This document shows, one piece after another, positions 10,001-17,014 of a DNA stretch of 64,000 nucleotides. Made by a program: the position numbers and the translations under genes. The notes beneath the pieces were generated by a model that was given only the letters and a program-made list of their open reading frames with translations, was not told the DNA's origin and ran no database searches. Location of the stretch: NCBI RefSeq assembly GCF_009769755.1, contig NZ_SDWJ01000001.1, forward strand, positions 744,001 through 808,000. The letters run 5' to 3'. This DNA is from Sphingorhabdus profundilacus (lineage in GTDB: Bacteria; Pseudomonadota; Alphaproteobacteria; Sphingomonadales; Sphingomonadaceae). How positions within the stretch are numbered: the first letter of the stretch is position 1; every line of letters starts with the position of its first letter.

Positions 10001-12121
10001 CCACAAGGCGACATTGACTTGGCCATCGGCACTTTTTTTTGTGCCATCATAATTGAGAGGATCGACCTTTTTGCCATTGGCCAATAATTCAACGGTCTGA
10101 CCCGAACTGTGCTTAACCGCAATGCGGATCGACTTTACGCGGGGGTTGTGATCCATTGCTGGGTAAAGAAATTCTGTTCCAGCCGCTTGTCCGGCAATCC
10201 AGTCACGGTCAGCGCCCGCCGCTTCCGGATCGCTCATTACATCGGGAAAGGGGGTGGCTGCTATGCGATTTTCAGCGCGCGCCGCAGTTTCAATGGCCCG
10301 GAAATCTGCGCGTTTCAGGCTGCCGCCCCGTCCTTCGACAAAGCGGGAAATCGCGCTACCTGCGCTGCGCGTATTTTGCGCGCAATCCACAGGGGCCTGA
10401 TTAAGCGGAAAGCTACTAGGGTCGACCTGCACGACATGAATGCCGGGAATTAACCCTTCAAAATGATAGCGTCCATCTGAATCGGTGACGGTGTATGACC
10501 CGTCCTGCAACATCACGCGGACGCCGGCGATACCCTTGGCATCGCGCGGATCGATGGAACATCCCCCCTCGGTAACGCGACCAACCAGAGTAAATCTTTC
10601 GCTGATCCCGTCGCGCACAATTCGAACGGCGGCATCAACGCGATCACTGGTGGCGCCACGATTATCGTTCGCAAAGGCCAGGTTGACTGCGTTCCCCGGC
10701 CGCGCATCCTGACGTATTTCCGCAAGATAAGTCAGTAAGCCTGCGCCACCCGCCGCCAGCGGTGGCAATGAAACTGAAAAGCTATTGCCGTCATTCCCTA
10801 CCGTCGGGGTAATATTTACCCCCTGATATCTGACGCTATTTAGGCGTAAACGCATCGATTCAGGTAGTTGATCGGTGATTGTAATCGGTCCGGTATTGCG
10901 TGACCTGTTTGGATTACGCACTTCTATCCGGAATTGAACGATATCGCCCGGCGTTGCAGTGGCCGTGGAGGTTGTTTTGCTCAACGCCAGTTCTCCGCCC
11001 GGTTGATCGAGAGGGATATCGATGCGGACAGGCGCAGGATCCGACAGGGTAATGACCCCACCAAATGAACCCGCCACTATTTCAAATTGCCCGCCATCGG
11101 GCCGATTTAGCACGGCCAATTCTGACAGCGAGGCAACCGACGGGAAAGTAAAAGGGGTAGGAGGCGAAACAATAAGGCGATAGGTACCCTGTCGCAAAAA
11201 GGGGAACCGGTAAAACCCTGACGTGAATGCATAAATTCGACCGCTGCTGTCGGTCACCGTGCTGCCAGTGACAATGCTATTGGGGAAAGCGGACACCCCG
11301 TCATCGCCGAAAACTTCCGCTGGTGCACCAGTTGTGGCATCCACGATTGTCACTGTCGTTCCATTGACAGGAGCGCCATCGCCACTGTCAAATGACATTC
11401 CGAATGGATCGATCAGAATTTCAACATCCGCATCGCCGAGCCGGTTTCCGGTTGTCTTGTCATCAAATTCCACATTGATCTTATCGCCAGGGTTGACTGA
11501 AAGCACACAATCACCTTGCGCTGGAACCGGCGGGATCGCTCTGGTGTTAAGGAAGCCATAAAATCGCCCGCTATTCGGGTTAGATTCTGTAAGCGTGATA
11601 CGTTCCTGATCACCGGCTTGTGTAGAAATCACCACCTCGAATGTATCAATCGAAGTAGAATTTAGATTTTTGATGGCAGCATCCATCTGGATGACCAACG
11701 GTTCGCCCGCCCGGATCGCATTGGCCGGCAACAGGCGGGCCGGCGTGGTGCTCAATCCAGCGTAGACCCCTTCGAAACGGACAAAGGAAGGACCGCTATT
11801 CCCGACACAAACAGTTGACGGGAGGTTGGCGGTGGTTGCCCCTGTTGCGTTCGAAAACCGCAACAACGACAATGTCGCTTCGGGAACGGGGGGCGGTTCA
11901 ACAGCAAATTGTATTGTATTGGACGTTCGCGACAGTTTCTGTGCCCCGACGTCCCATTCTACGGTCGCGGTATTGGTTATAATTTGCGGGGTCGTTTGCG
12001 CGATCGCAGGTAAGCTGGCGACAGGAAACATGAGTCCTGTCGCCAGCACACCTGCGGCTTGTATAATAATTTTTGTAAAGGGTCCCATTTTTTGAAAAGG
12101 GCGACGCCGACATCGTCGCAC
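7004..12121 (-). CDS. Very large outer-membrane-like protein with DUF11 and SdrD/CNA-B-like domains
   Basis: Protein of 1705 residues with a signal peptide (cleavage near LPAIAQ, about residue 42). Visible parts: an N-terminal segment TNTATVEWDVGAQKL...SNTIQF shared with its operon neighbours (48-75); a DUF11-type domain at about 378-495 (PGDIVQFRIEVRNPN, TITDQLPESM); a CNA-B/SdrD-like domain at about 510-575 (GIAGVRVMLQDGSYTVTDSD, RYHFEGLIPG); the stretch RFVEGRGGSLKRADFRA (about 593-609); and from about 880 alternating amphipathic strands to a C-terminal Phe, as in outer-membrane beta-barrels. The barrel is inferred from pattern, not a recognised family. The start is a GTG with AAGGGGG just upstream; an ATG at 12088 is the alternative. 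Last gene of a four-gene operon. Role unknown; surface anchoring or export of the neighbours is possible. Confidence 0.75.
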   Translation of the reverse strand: MRRCRRRPFQKMGPFTKIIIQAAGVLATGLMFPVASLPAIAQTTPQIITNTATVEWDVGAQKLSRTSNTIQFAVEPPPVPEATLSLLRFSNATGATTANLPSTVCVGNSGPSFVRFEGVYAGLSTTPARLLPANAIRAGEPLVIQMDAAIKNLNSTSIDTFEVVISTQAGDQERITLTESNPNSGRFYGFLNTRAIPPVPAQGDCVLSVNPGDKINVEFDDKTTGNRLGDADVEILIDPFGMSFDSGDGAPVNGTTVTIVDATTGAPAEVFGDDGVSAFPNSIVTGSTVTDSSGRIYAFTSGFYRFPFLRQGTYRLIVSPPTPFTFPSVASLSELAVLNRPDGGQFEIVAGSFGGVITLSDPAPVRIDIPLDQPGGELALSKTTSTATATPGDIVQFRIEVRNPNRSRNTGPITITDQLPESMRLRLNSVRYQGVNITPTVGNDGNSFSVSLPPLAAGGAGLLTYLAEIRQDARPGNAVNLAFANDNRGATSDRVDAAVRIVRDGISERFTLVGRVTEGGCSIDPRDAKGIAGVRVMLQDGSYTVTDSDGRYHFEGLIPGIHVVQVDPSSFPLNQAPVDCAQNTRSAGSAISRFVEGRGGSLKRADFRAIETAARAENRIAATPFPDVMSDPEAAGADRDWIAGQAAGTEFLYPAMDHNPRVKSIRIAVKHSSGQTVELLANGKKVDPLNYDGTKKSADGQVNVALWRGVGIEDGPNKLIANIKDASGNVVETLERDVYFAHAPMKAQFLKDKSILLADGVTRPRIAVRLTDRSGKPIQHGSVGDFSVTAPYRPAIEVDAEQARQLSGLERAAPVWRVQGDDGIAYIELEPTTASGSLAIGFNFVDGEVRREQRVETWLDPGNRPWTVVGFAAGTIGFNKLEEGLEEHAGDTDSLNIDGRIALYAKGRVSGKWLMTMAYDTDKKEDETRFAGVIDPRSYYTIYADRTDQRYDAASVRRLYLKLERPQFYALFGDYQTGIDEPELARYQRSFNGVKAEYRNDAIQATAFGSDTPTRFRREEIQGNGLSGPYALSARDVIANSELIILETRDRLRSDRIVERKTLFRHIDYDIDYLAGTLRFRQPILSRGSGLDPQFIIAEYEVDGIGKRVANAGGRVRWKSADEKLQIAATGIHDENDVSKTDLVGADLIYRPGIGTEIRAEFAGSSAQSKSNAPAARGAIAWMIEAEHHDENYDIVAYVREQQAGFGVGQINRSEIGTRKFGVDGRVRLTEKLSASLIAYQEEFFGNDARRRAAIGELEYRDGNTTLRAGLTHADDQLSDGTNNQSSLVKLGASQRLLDGKLELSGQTEFALNDQDESVDFPARHSVSARYAIRSDVALIAGYEIAKGENINARTARLGFDVAPWAGGRILASANQQQITEFGPRTFAAYGLAQSFRISEKWSVDMTVDGNKTLNGFSRADVVNPLQPVASGGFLGSDSSLTEDFTAVTGGATYRGDRWSWTGRAEYRDGETTTRYGLTTAILRQIGEGRAVGGAFSWFRANEIGGASTTTAQAEISWAHRPADSQWAILNKTEFRYDAVRDAVAGEAGPIGGAPLNIDGDAKSRRVINSLSVNYTPIDDLDGNFVERGEYALFWGTRYSTDRFGPDDVEGWSNVVGVDAKFDFSKYADFGAAGTVRIGTGGKNIAYSVGPVLTVAPIDNSNISVGYNIVGFEDRDFEESRYTRSGPYITLKLKFDQNSLAGIKF

Positions 12122-12138
12122 GCCGCCCCCTTTGTCTC

Positions 12139-13236
12139 TTAGTTGATGGTGGCGCGGAAAATAAGCGCGCTGGAGCTACCTCCAGCGATGTTATTCAACG
12201 TGCCTGCCACTGTGTTGGCTGGAGTGCCGAAGCTGCCGGCATCTACGTCCGAAGCATCAGTTACGGCCGTACCTGCAGCACAGGTTTGTCCTGCACCAGG
12301 GCTTGTCACCGTCCCATTTACGCGGATCGTACCAGCCTGATACGTCGTATTGGTCGGCACAAGGTCAGAAATGGTGATGTTCGTTGCCGTCGCACCGCTA
12401 GCGGCGTTTGCCACCGAGATGCAATATTCAACCACAGCACCCGGCACAGACTTGAAGTTGCTGCTGCTTACGCCGTCGCTGATGATCCGGCTCGTCTTGA
12501 AGACGCTAAGGACTGCAGCAGAAACAGTGTAATCGTCGGTTGCGACATCGATACCGTCACGCGCAACCGAGGTGCCACCGTTACCGGATTTCGCGGTGTC
12601 GGCGAAGATGGTTTCCACCGTGCCAGCACCGTTGACGGTTGCGTCGGTTGCAGCGGTAATTGCCGTTCCATTGCTGTTGAGCGCGGCTGCGCTCAATGAA
12701 ATGCCTGCAACCTGACCATTTGTAGCCGACAACGGAATGTCACCAACCACCAAAATGGTCGTATTCGCATCAGCAACCAGATCATTGATCGTCAAAGTTG
12801 CCGTAGCTGCAGCATCGCAGGTATTATCCGCGTTCGCATCAAGGCAAACCAGCAGATTGGTGACGTTAAACGCATCCGTACCGCCATGCGCGGCCGTTCC
12901 GCCTACGAGTTGTGATGGCGTGATTGTGAAATCGAGCGTGTCGTTTGACGTGTTGGCCAATACAAAGGTCGTAATCTGACCGGTCTGGCCCGGACTCACA
13001 GATGTCGTGCCGATCGGCGCTTTTTCCGCGAGAGAAAAGATTACTTTACGGTCAACGACAAAAACGTCAGAGGCCGACGCTTGTGTTTGCGGAACGCCGC
13101 CCACTTGGAAATTGACGTTCACATTGTTTGTAATGCTAGTGCCCTGCGTTGTACCACCAGCAAATGCTGGCGCAGAGCACAGCATTGCCAGAGATACGCC
13201 TGATGATGTGACGAGCAGTTTTAGCTTACTGGTCAT
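12139..13236 (-). CDS. Secreted DUF11-like protein
   Basis: The 365-residue product has a clear signal peptide (cleavage after APAFA, about residue 26) and a good ribosome binding site (CAGGAGT 7 nt before ATG). It opens with TSITNNVNVNFQVGGV...QASASDVFVVDRKV, the same layout as its paralogue at 13773-14792. A beta-sandwich-like mid region (VSPGQTGQITTFVLANTSND) follows, then an EF-like stretch LDANADNTCDAA and a C-terminal DUF11-type domain (PGAVVEYCISVANAAS, ITISDLVPTNTTYQAGTIRV). Low in Lys and Arg, very rich in Thr, Ala and Val, as usual for surface proteins. No catalytic motif. Function unknown. Confidence 0.8.
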   Translation of the reverse strand: MTSKLKLLVTSSGVSLAMLCSAPAFAGGTTQGTSITNNVNVNFQVGGVPQTQASASDVFVVDRKVIFSLAEKAPIGTTSVSPGQTGQITTFVLANTSNDTLDFTITPSQLVGGTAAHGGTDAFNVTNLLVCLDANADNTCDAAATATLTINDLVADANTTILVVGDIPLSATNGQVAGISLSAAALNSNGTAITAATDATVNGAGTVETIFADTAKSGNGGTSVARDGIDVATDDYTVSAAVLSVFKTSRIISDGVSSSNFKSVPGAVVEYCISVANAASGATATNITISDLVPTNTTYQAGTIRVNGTVTSPGAGQTCAAGTAVTDASDVDAGSFGTPANTVAGTLNNIAGGSSSALIFRATIN

Positions 13237-13302
13237 AGCTTTTACTCCTGTTGCAAATTATGGATCGCGCCCACTCCGCCGCGATCGAAACGGTTTCGGG
13301 TG

Positions 13303-13776
13303 TCATTTTACGACTCCCCGAAATATCAATTTGCCTTCCGCCCCGGCGGTCAGCGGTTGATTCAGATTCCATTTTATATGTGTGACATCGCTACGTTGCG
13401 CCGCTCGGGTGGCGCCATCTTCTTTCGCAACGCGCAAATCGCCAAGGAATCCCCAGTTCTTTCCTCCGTCGATGGAAACGATTTCCTGTCCGTCCGATGT
13501 ACCGTTAAAGGCCACAGCGGGCGGCAAAGGATTGGTGACCACGAAATTGGTTGCCGTGGTTGCACTGACATTTTTATATTTGACGACAAAAACAAGACTG
13601 TCGCCCGGCGTCACCATTTTCGGTTTTTCGAGAACAACCGTTTTGGTTCCGTCGACACCTTCAATTGTGCGCTCGACAAAAACATCGCTGCTCAACTGCA
13701 ATGGCGTTGCCGCCACTGCTAAAGATGCGCCGGTTAAAGTGGCAAAAGCCATCATGATGCGAATGATCAATTTCAT
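13303..13776 (-). CDS. Small secreted DUF11-like protein
   Basis: Exported protein of 157 residues, signal peptide ending near LAVAATP (about residue 23). It is essentially one DUF11-like beta-sandwich: VTPGDSLVFVVKYKNVSATT, then NFVVTNPLPPAVAFNG, then the closing strand GKLIFRGVVK. It begins with an ATGA overlap with the upstream gene's stop (13773-13776), which ties it to the same transcript. No enzymatic motif. The protein is about the size of the C-terminal domain of its two neighbours, so it may be a stand-alone version of that unit. Confidence 0.8.
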   Translation of the reverse strand: MKLIIRIMMAFATLTGASLAVAATPLQLSSDVFVERTIEGVDGTKTVVLEKPKMVTPGDSLVFVVKYKNVSATTATNFVVTNPLPPAVAFNGTSDGQEIVSIDGGKNWGFLGDLRVAKEDGATRAAQRSDVTHIKWNLNQPLTAGAEGKLIFRGVVK

Positions 13777-14792
13777 GGGATAAGCACCTTGAAAGTCACG
13801 GTTCTTGTTTGACCGGCAGGTACATTGCCGGCGGCGACACTGATGCGTGTGCCATTGAAATTACCGGCATCGGCATCGGCGGCGTCGGTCAGGGCGGTCG
13901 CTTCCAATGTCAACGATGCGGGCTGATATTGCGATCCGACAGGAATAGGGTCTGTAATGACCAGATTGTTCAGCAGGCCAGTGCCCGCGACGGTTGCGAC
14001 TAGAGAATAGGTGACAATGGCACCTGGAACAGGACGATTGCCACCGAACGGATCCAGGATGGTCGCGGTTTTGTTTAAAGTTACGGATGTCGCCTGAACT
14101 GCAAGAAAGCCGCTGGCCGAACTTTGTGCACCGGTCGGACCCACCACCGCATTACCGCCACCCTGGCCTGCATTGGCAAAGCTGGTTCCGGGCGCGCCCG
14201 TACCGGTGACGGCTGCTGCTACTATGCTGACATTGGCCCGATTGGTGTCGACAACGCCCGCGGGGGTTGAGGTTATGACAAATACTGTGATATTCTGATC
14301 CGGCGCAATGACGGGTTCATTGACGCCTGCGGTATATACGACATCCACACCCGCATCGAAAACGCCATTACCATTGGCATCAATGACAATCTGTTGCAGG
14401 CTGGGGTCGAAATCGTCCCCGCCATTTGCAACCGTGGCGGTAAGCGCAAATGCTTCATCCCCGTTTCCGGTGTTGGAAACCCGGAAACGTTGAACATTCG
14501 ATGTTTGCCCGGGTGAGGTTATGACATCGCCCGGATCGGTTGATGACACCGTGACGTCAAGAAGTTCATCGACCTTGATCGTGACTGTGTTGGATTGGAT
14601 GGTTACCGGCCCGGCTGCCGTATCAAAAGTCGCCGACGCGACGTTTTGAATGTCAGTCCCAGCCAATGTACCCGCAGCATGGGCGGCATTGGGCAACGAA
14701 AATACCGCCACCGAAATCGACGCCAAAAGTGCGTAAATGCAACTTTGTGGACGTATGTTATGGCGCGGACGAATATGATATCTGGTCTTCAT
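13773..14792 (-). CDS. Secreted DUF11-like protein, first gene of operon
   Basis: The 339-residue protein has a long basic n-region (MKTRYHIRPRHNIRPQS) and a signal peptide cleaved near AAHAAG (about residue 40). The mature start TDIQNVASATFDTAAGP...SNTVTIKV matches the layout in the 12139-13236 product and in the 1705-residue protein. The middle has SPGQTSNVQRFRVSNTGNGD and a DANGNGVFDAGVD stretch of calcium-loop type. The C-terminus is a DUF11-like domain (PGAIVTYSLVATVAGTG, NLVITDPIPVGSQYQPASL). I chose the ATG at 14792 (AAGG 7 nt upstream) over the adjacent GTG. Function unknown. Confidence 0.8.
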   Translation of the reverse strand: MKTRYHIRPRHNIRPQSCIYALLASISVAVFSLPNAAHAAGTLAGTDIQNVASATFDTAAGPVTIQSNTVTIKVDELLDVTVSSTDPGDVITSPGQTSNVQRFRVSNTGNGDEAFALTATVANGGDDFDPSLQQIVIDANGNGVFDAGVDVVYTAGVNEPVIAPDQNITVFVITSTPAGVVDTNRANVSIVAAAVTGTGAPGTSFANAGQGGGNAVVGPTGAQSSASGFLAVQATSVTLNKTATILDPFGGNRPVPGAIVTYSLVATVAGTGLLNNLVITDPIPVGSQYQPASLTLEATALTDAADADAGNFNGTRISVAAGNVPAGQTRTVTFKVLIP

Positions 14793-14956
14793 CACGCACC
14801 TTATGTCGCAATAATGTCAAGAAACCGTTAATCTCAGACACAGCAGTTAACCACCTTAACTATATGAAAATAAGTAAAAAACATGTATTGCAAACGGTAA
14901 CAATTTGTAAAATCTTAAAAAATATAACTTTAGATATAGCATGGGACGTCGTGACG

Positions 14957-14984
14957 TCAAACAGCTAAAAAATCGGCTGTTTGA
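14957..14984. promoter_or_regulatory. Perfect 9-bp inverted repeat upstream of the DUF11 operon
   Basis: TCAAACAGC and GCTGTTTGA are separated by 10 nt (TAAAAAATCG). It lies about 165 bp upstream of the first DUF11 gene, in the 345-bp gap 14793-15140, which holds no gene. It could be an operator or a small hairpin. Immediately to its left sits a doubled GACGTC (14945-14958). The rest of the gap is AT-rich. Confidence 0.35.
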
Positions 14985-15094
14985 TGGGGAAATTCAGAGT
15001 CAAAAATTCAGCATATCGCTGTTGGTAGGACGACGGAATTTTGACGCGGTGACCGCGCCATTTGTTACAATTTTGCGAATAGCGACAAAGTGCG

Positions 15095-15123
15095 TTGACA
15101 GAATCTGTCCTCGCTTCTAGTGC
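15095..15123 (+). promoter_or_regulatory. Promoter of tRNA-Asp
   Basis: TTGACA at 15095-15100, a 17-nt spacer and TAGTGC at 15118-15123, ending 17 nt before the tRNA. Good -35 and spacing; the -10 is weak. Confidence 0.6.
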
Positions 15124-15140
15124 GCCTCCACCGCAAGTTA

Positions 15141-15211
<71 letters not shown>

Positions 15212-15217
<6 letters not shown>

Positions 15218-15247
15218 CCCCTTAAAAATTCAGGGTAATGGTGGCGC
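15212..15247. terminator. Hairpin after tRNA-Asp, possibly a terminator
   Basis: GCGCCACC and GGTGGCGC form an 8-bp perfect stem starting in the last bases of the tRNA. Inner CCCT/AGGG pairing extends it. The following T run is short (TTT). It overlaps the end of the convergent DUF2842 gene, so it may act on both transcripts. Confidence 0.4.
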
Positions 15248-15466
15248 TTTGAACGATCCGGTTTCAATCCAGATCAACAACGGCCGCAATGGCGCAATCC
15301 AGATTATTCCAGCGACCAGATAAATGACGGCCTGCGCCAATATATGCATCTGGCCGATATATTCCGACGCGCTTACAATCAGGATAGCCCAAAGCAGAAT
15401 GATCCCCAATATAGCCAGCATCCCGACAGGTTTGCGCCATGATGGCGGGGTAGGTGGTTTGGTCAT
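15230..15466 (-). CDS. DUF2842 family small membrane protein
   Basis: The 78-residue product has the DUF2842 pattern: a short soluble start with SWRKPVGM, one hydrophobic segment (LAILGIILLWAILIVSAS), a second (ILAQAVIYLVAGIIWIAP) and the ending LRPLLIWIETG. Two inner-membrane helices are expected. DUF2842 is found mainly in alphaproteobacteria and its function is unknown. The ATG at 15466 overlaps the stop of the cyclo-ligase gene (TAATG), favouring it over a longer frame. Convergent with tRNA-Asp. Confidence 0.85.
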   Translation of the reverse strand: MTKPPTPPSWRKPVGMLAILGIILLWAILIVSASEYIGQMHILAQAVIYLVAGIIWIAPLRPLLIWIETGSFKAPPLP

Positions 15467-16032
15467 AATGTTATCCAGGATTTTTCGGTCAGCATAGCGT
15501 CGAGCGGAATGTCCCAAGGGTCATTAGGCAAGACCGCAGCATGCTGTATGCACCAGCCAAGGCCGACGACAAAGCTGTTTTCTAATAGACTCAGTGCTCG
15601 GTCATAATGGCCCGCACCCTGTCCAAGGCGCATCAGGCGGTCGTCAAAAGCGACAAGCGGCACCAACAGGACATCGGGCCGCACAACTTCTGCGCTGGCA
15701 TCAGGTTGCATCAAGCCAAAGGCCCCTGCAATTAACGGTTCGCCCGGCGACCATCGCAAAAAACGCATCGGCGCGCTTTTCGAAGTAACATGGGGCAGGG
15801 CGATCTGGCACCCTTGTTCATGGGCCTGGGCCAACAACCGTGAAGGATCGGCCTCGGACCCTTTGGCAATATAGCCAGCCAGGACAGTTCCAGCCTGTAA
15901 ATGCATGTTCAAAAGACCGGGAATGTGGGAGAAACACAAGGCGCGATCATTGTCCCCCAGATTTCGAACAAAATCATCCCTGATCTGACGGTATCGGGCA
16001 CGTTGTGTGTTTTTATCCGCAACGCTGTCCAC
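15463..16032 (-). CDS. 5-formyltetrahydrofolate cyclo-ligase
   Basis: Converts 5-formyl-THF to 5,10-methenyl-THF with ATP (folate salvage). The 189-residue protein has KGSEADPSRLLAQA, the substrate region LIAGAFGLMQPD, the signature LVPLVAFDDRLMRLGQGAGHYDR, and a C-terminal LDAMLTEKSW close to the family's D-x-x-x-T-E end. It lies downstream of zapA and a 6S RNA on the same strand, the classic ssrS-ygfA arrangement of proteobacteria, and is coupled to DUF2842. Confidence 0.93.
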   Translation of the reverse strand: MDSVADKNTQRARYRQIRDDFVRNLGDNDRALCFSHIPGLLNMHLQAGTVLAGYIAKGSEADPSRLLAQAHEQGCQIALPHVTSKSAPMRFLRWSPGEPLIAGAFGLMQPDASAEVVRPDVLLVPLVAFDDRLMRLGQGAGHYDRALSLLENSFVVGLGWCIQHAAVLPNDPWDIPLDAMLTEKSWITL

Positions 16033-16062
16033 GATATCAATTTCCCTTCAAGGGGTTAGCGG

Positions 16063-16221
16063 AACCACAATGGGTCGTTTCCCGGAATATCCTCTGACGC
16101 CAAAACGTCAGGTGGGCGCCGTTTAGTCTGGACCACGGTCCAAACAGGGACAGCTCCCTTAGATAAATAATCGCCTCAGGGATGTTCTCATCAGTTCGTG
16201 CCGTGCAGTCCCGCCACGGTT
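16063..16221 (-). ncRNA. ssrS: 6S RNA (candidate)
   Basis: About 159 nt on the minus strand between zapA and the cyclo-ligase gene, where 6S RNA sits in proteobacteria. The ends close on each other: AACCGTGGCGGG at the 5' side pairs with CCCATTGTGGTT at the 3' side with one mismatch and several G-U pairs. A long interrupted hairpin with a central bulge follows, containing GATGAGAACATCCCTGAGG, TGGACCGTGGTCCA and TGACGTTTTGGCGTCA. A TATATA box lies just upstream of the 5' end. 6S RNA binds housekeeping RNA polymerase in stationary phase. Ends are approximate; the call rests on position and foldability. Confidence 0.7.
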
Positions 16222-16239
16222 TATATAGGGTGTCCCGGC

Positions 16240-16566
16240 TTATTCCTCAAGCCTGTCGGCAAGAGATTCAATTCGACCAGCCAGTTTTTCCAACGCGACT
16301 AAGGCTTGGGCGAGCGCCGGGTCGTCGTTGGCCTGCGCTGTTGTACCGCCATTTACTGAACCATTTTTGCTGTCGTGCAATTTATCTGCGAGCAACAGGG
16401 CCGAAAAAAGGAGCAACCGGCTTTCATTCAACCCGCCAGAAGAGCCACCCGCTTCACGCGCCATTTCGTCAACCATTGCGCCCAATGTATGAAGTCTGGA
16501 TTCTTCGCCATCTTTGCACGTGACGATATATTCGCGACCGGCGATCAAAAGCCTGACATCGGCCAT
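16240..16566 (-). CDS. zapA: Cell division protein ZapA
   Basis: FtsZ-associated protein that bundles FtsZ filaments at midcell. The 108-residue product has the ZapA N-terminal domain (DVRLLIAGREYIVTCKDGEE, then LHTLGAMVDEMAREAGG) and a C-terminal coiled coil (ALAQALVALEKLAGRIESLADRLEE). The start overlaps the stop of the small coiled-coil gene upstream (TGATG). The adjacency to 6S RNA and the 5-FCL gene supports the call. Confidence 0.92.
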   Translation of the reverse strand: MADVRLLIAGREYIVTCKDGEESRLHTLGAMVDEMAREAGGSSGGLNESRLLLFSALLLADKLHDSKNGSVNGGTTAQANDDPALAQALVALEKLAGRIESLADRLEE

Positions 16567-16757
16567 CAGCGCGCGCCTCCGGCCAGAATAATGTCTATTT
16601 CATTAAGTGCCAAACGTGCCTGCGCTTTCAATTGTTCGTGTTTTTCAAGCAATTTTGAATCCTGAACTCCGTTCGTTCGCGTGGTTGAGACTTGTTCCAA
16701 CCGGGAAAGAGCGCGCTCGATCCTGCCTATTGTAAGAATTAGTTGTTGCTGGGGCAT
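16566..16757 (-). CDS. Small coiled-coil protein upstream of zapA
   Basis: A 63-residue protein, mostly helical with heptad-like spacing (ILTIGRIERALSRLEQV, then LLEKHEQLKAQARLALNEID). No signal or membrane segment. It is translationally coupled to zapA and has an AGTAACTC context rather than a clear Shine-Dalgarno sequence at its ATG. Size and coiled coil recall ZapB-like accessory division proteins, but no sequence motif proves this. Role in FtsZ-ring assembly is inference from context. Confidence 0.65.
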   Translation of the reverse strand: MPQQQLILTIGRIERALSRLEQVSTTRTNGVQDSKLLEKHEQLKAQARLALNEIDIILAGGAR

Positions 16758-17014
16758 GAGTTACTCCCGTTATTTCGTGCAATTTAGCAAATTAAACCCA
16801 TTTGGCAAATGCGCTTCCAAATGACACAGAACCGCGCTTAAGGTGCAATTTGCGCGCCTTTGGCTTGACGCCTGCAACTTCGCTCCGCAAAGGGTGCGCT
16901 CCGGCGACTCGGAACTGCCCGGGCTCCGCCAATCAAAGCCGTTTTCTGTGGGCCTCCGGGCTGGAGATAAGCGAGGTCGAAATTGGGTCCGGCCGTAATA
17001 GGGGAATGAGATAG

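Noticed and set aside
14945-14958. GACGTCGTGACGTC upstream of the DUF11 operon, with the same 14-mer inside pgk (about 20808) and a similar doublet in bkdB
   Set aside because: The pgk and bkdB copies are in coding sequence where common codons (Asp-Val-Val-Thr-Ser) explain them, so a shared regulator is not supported.
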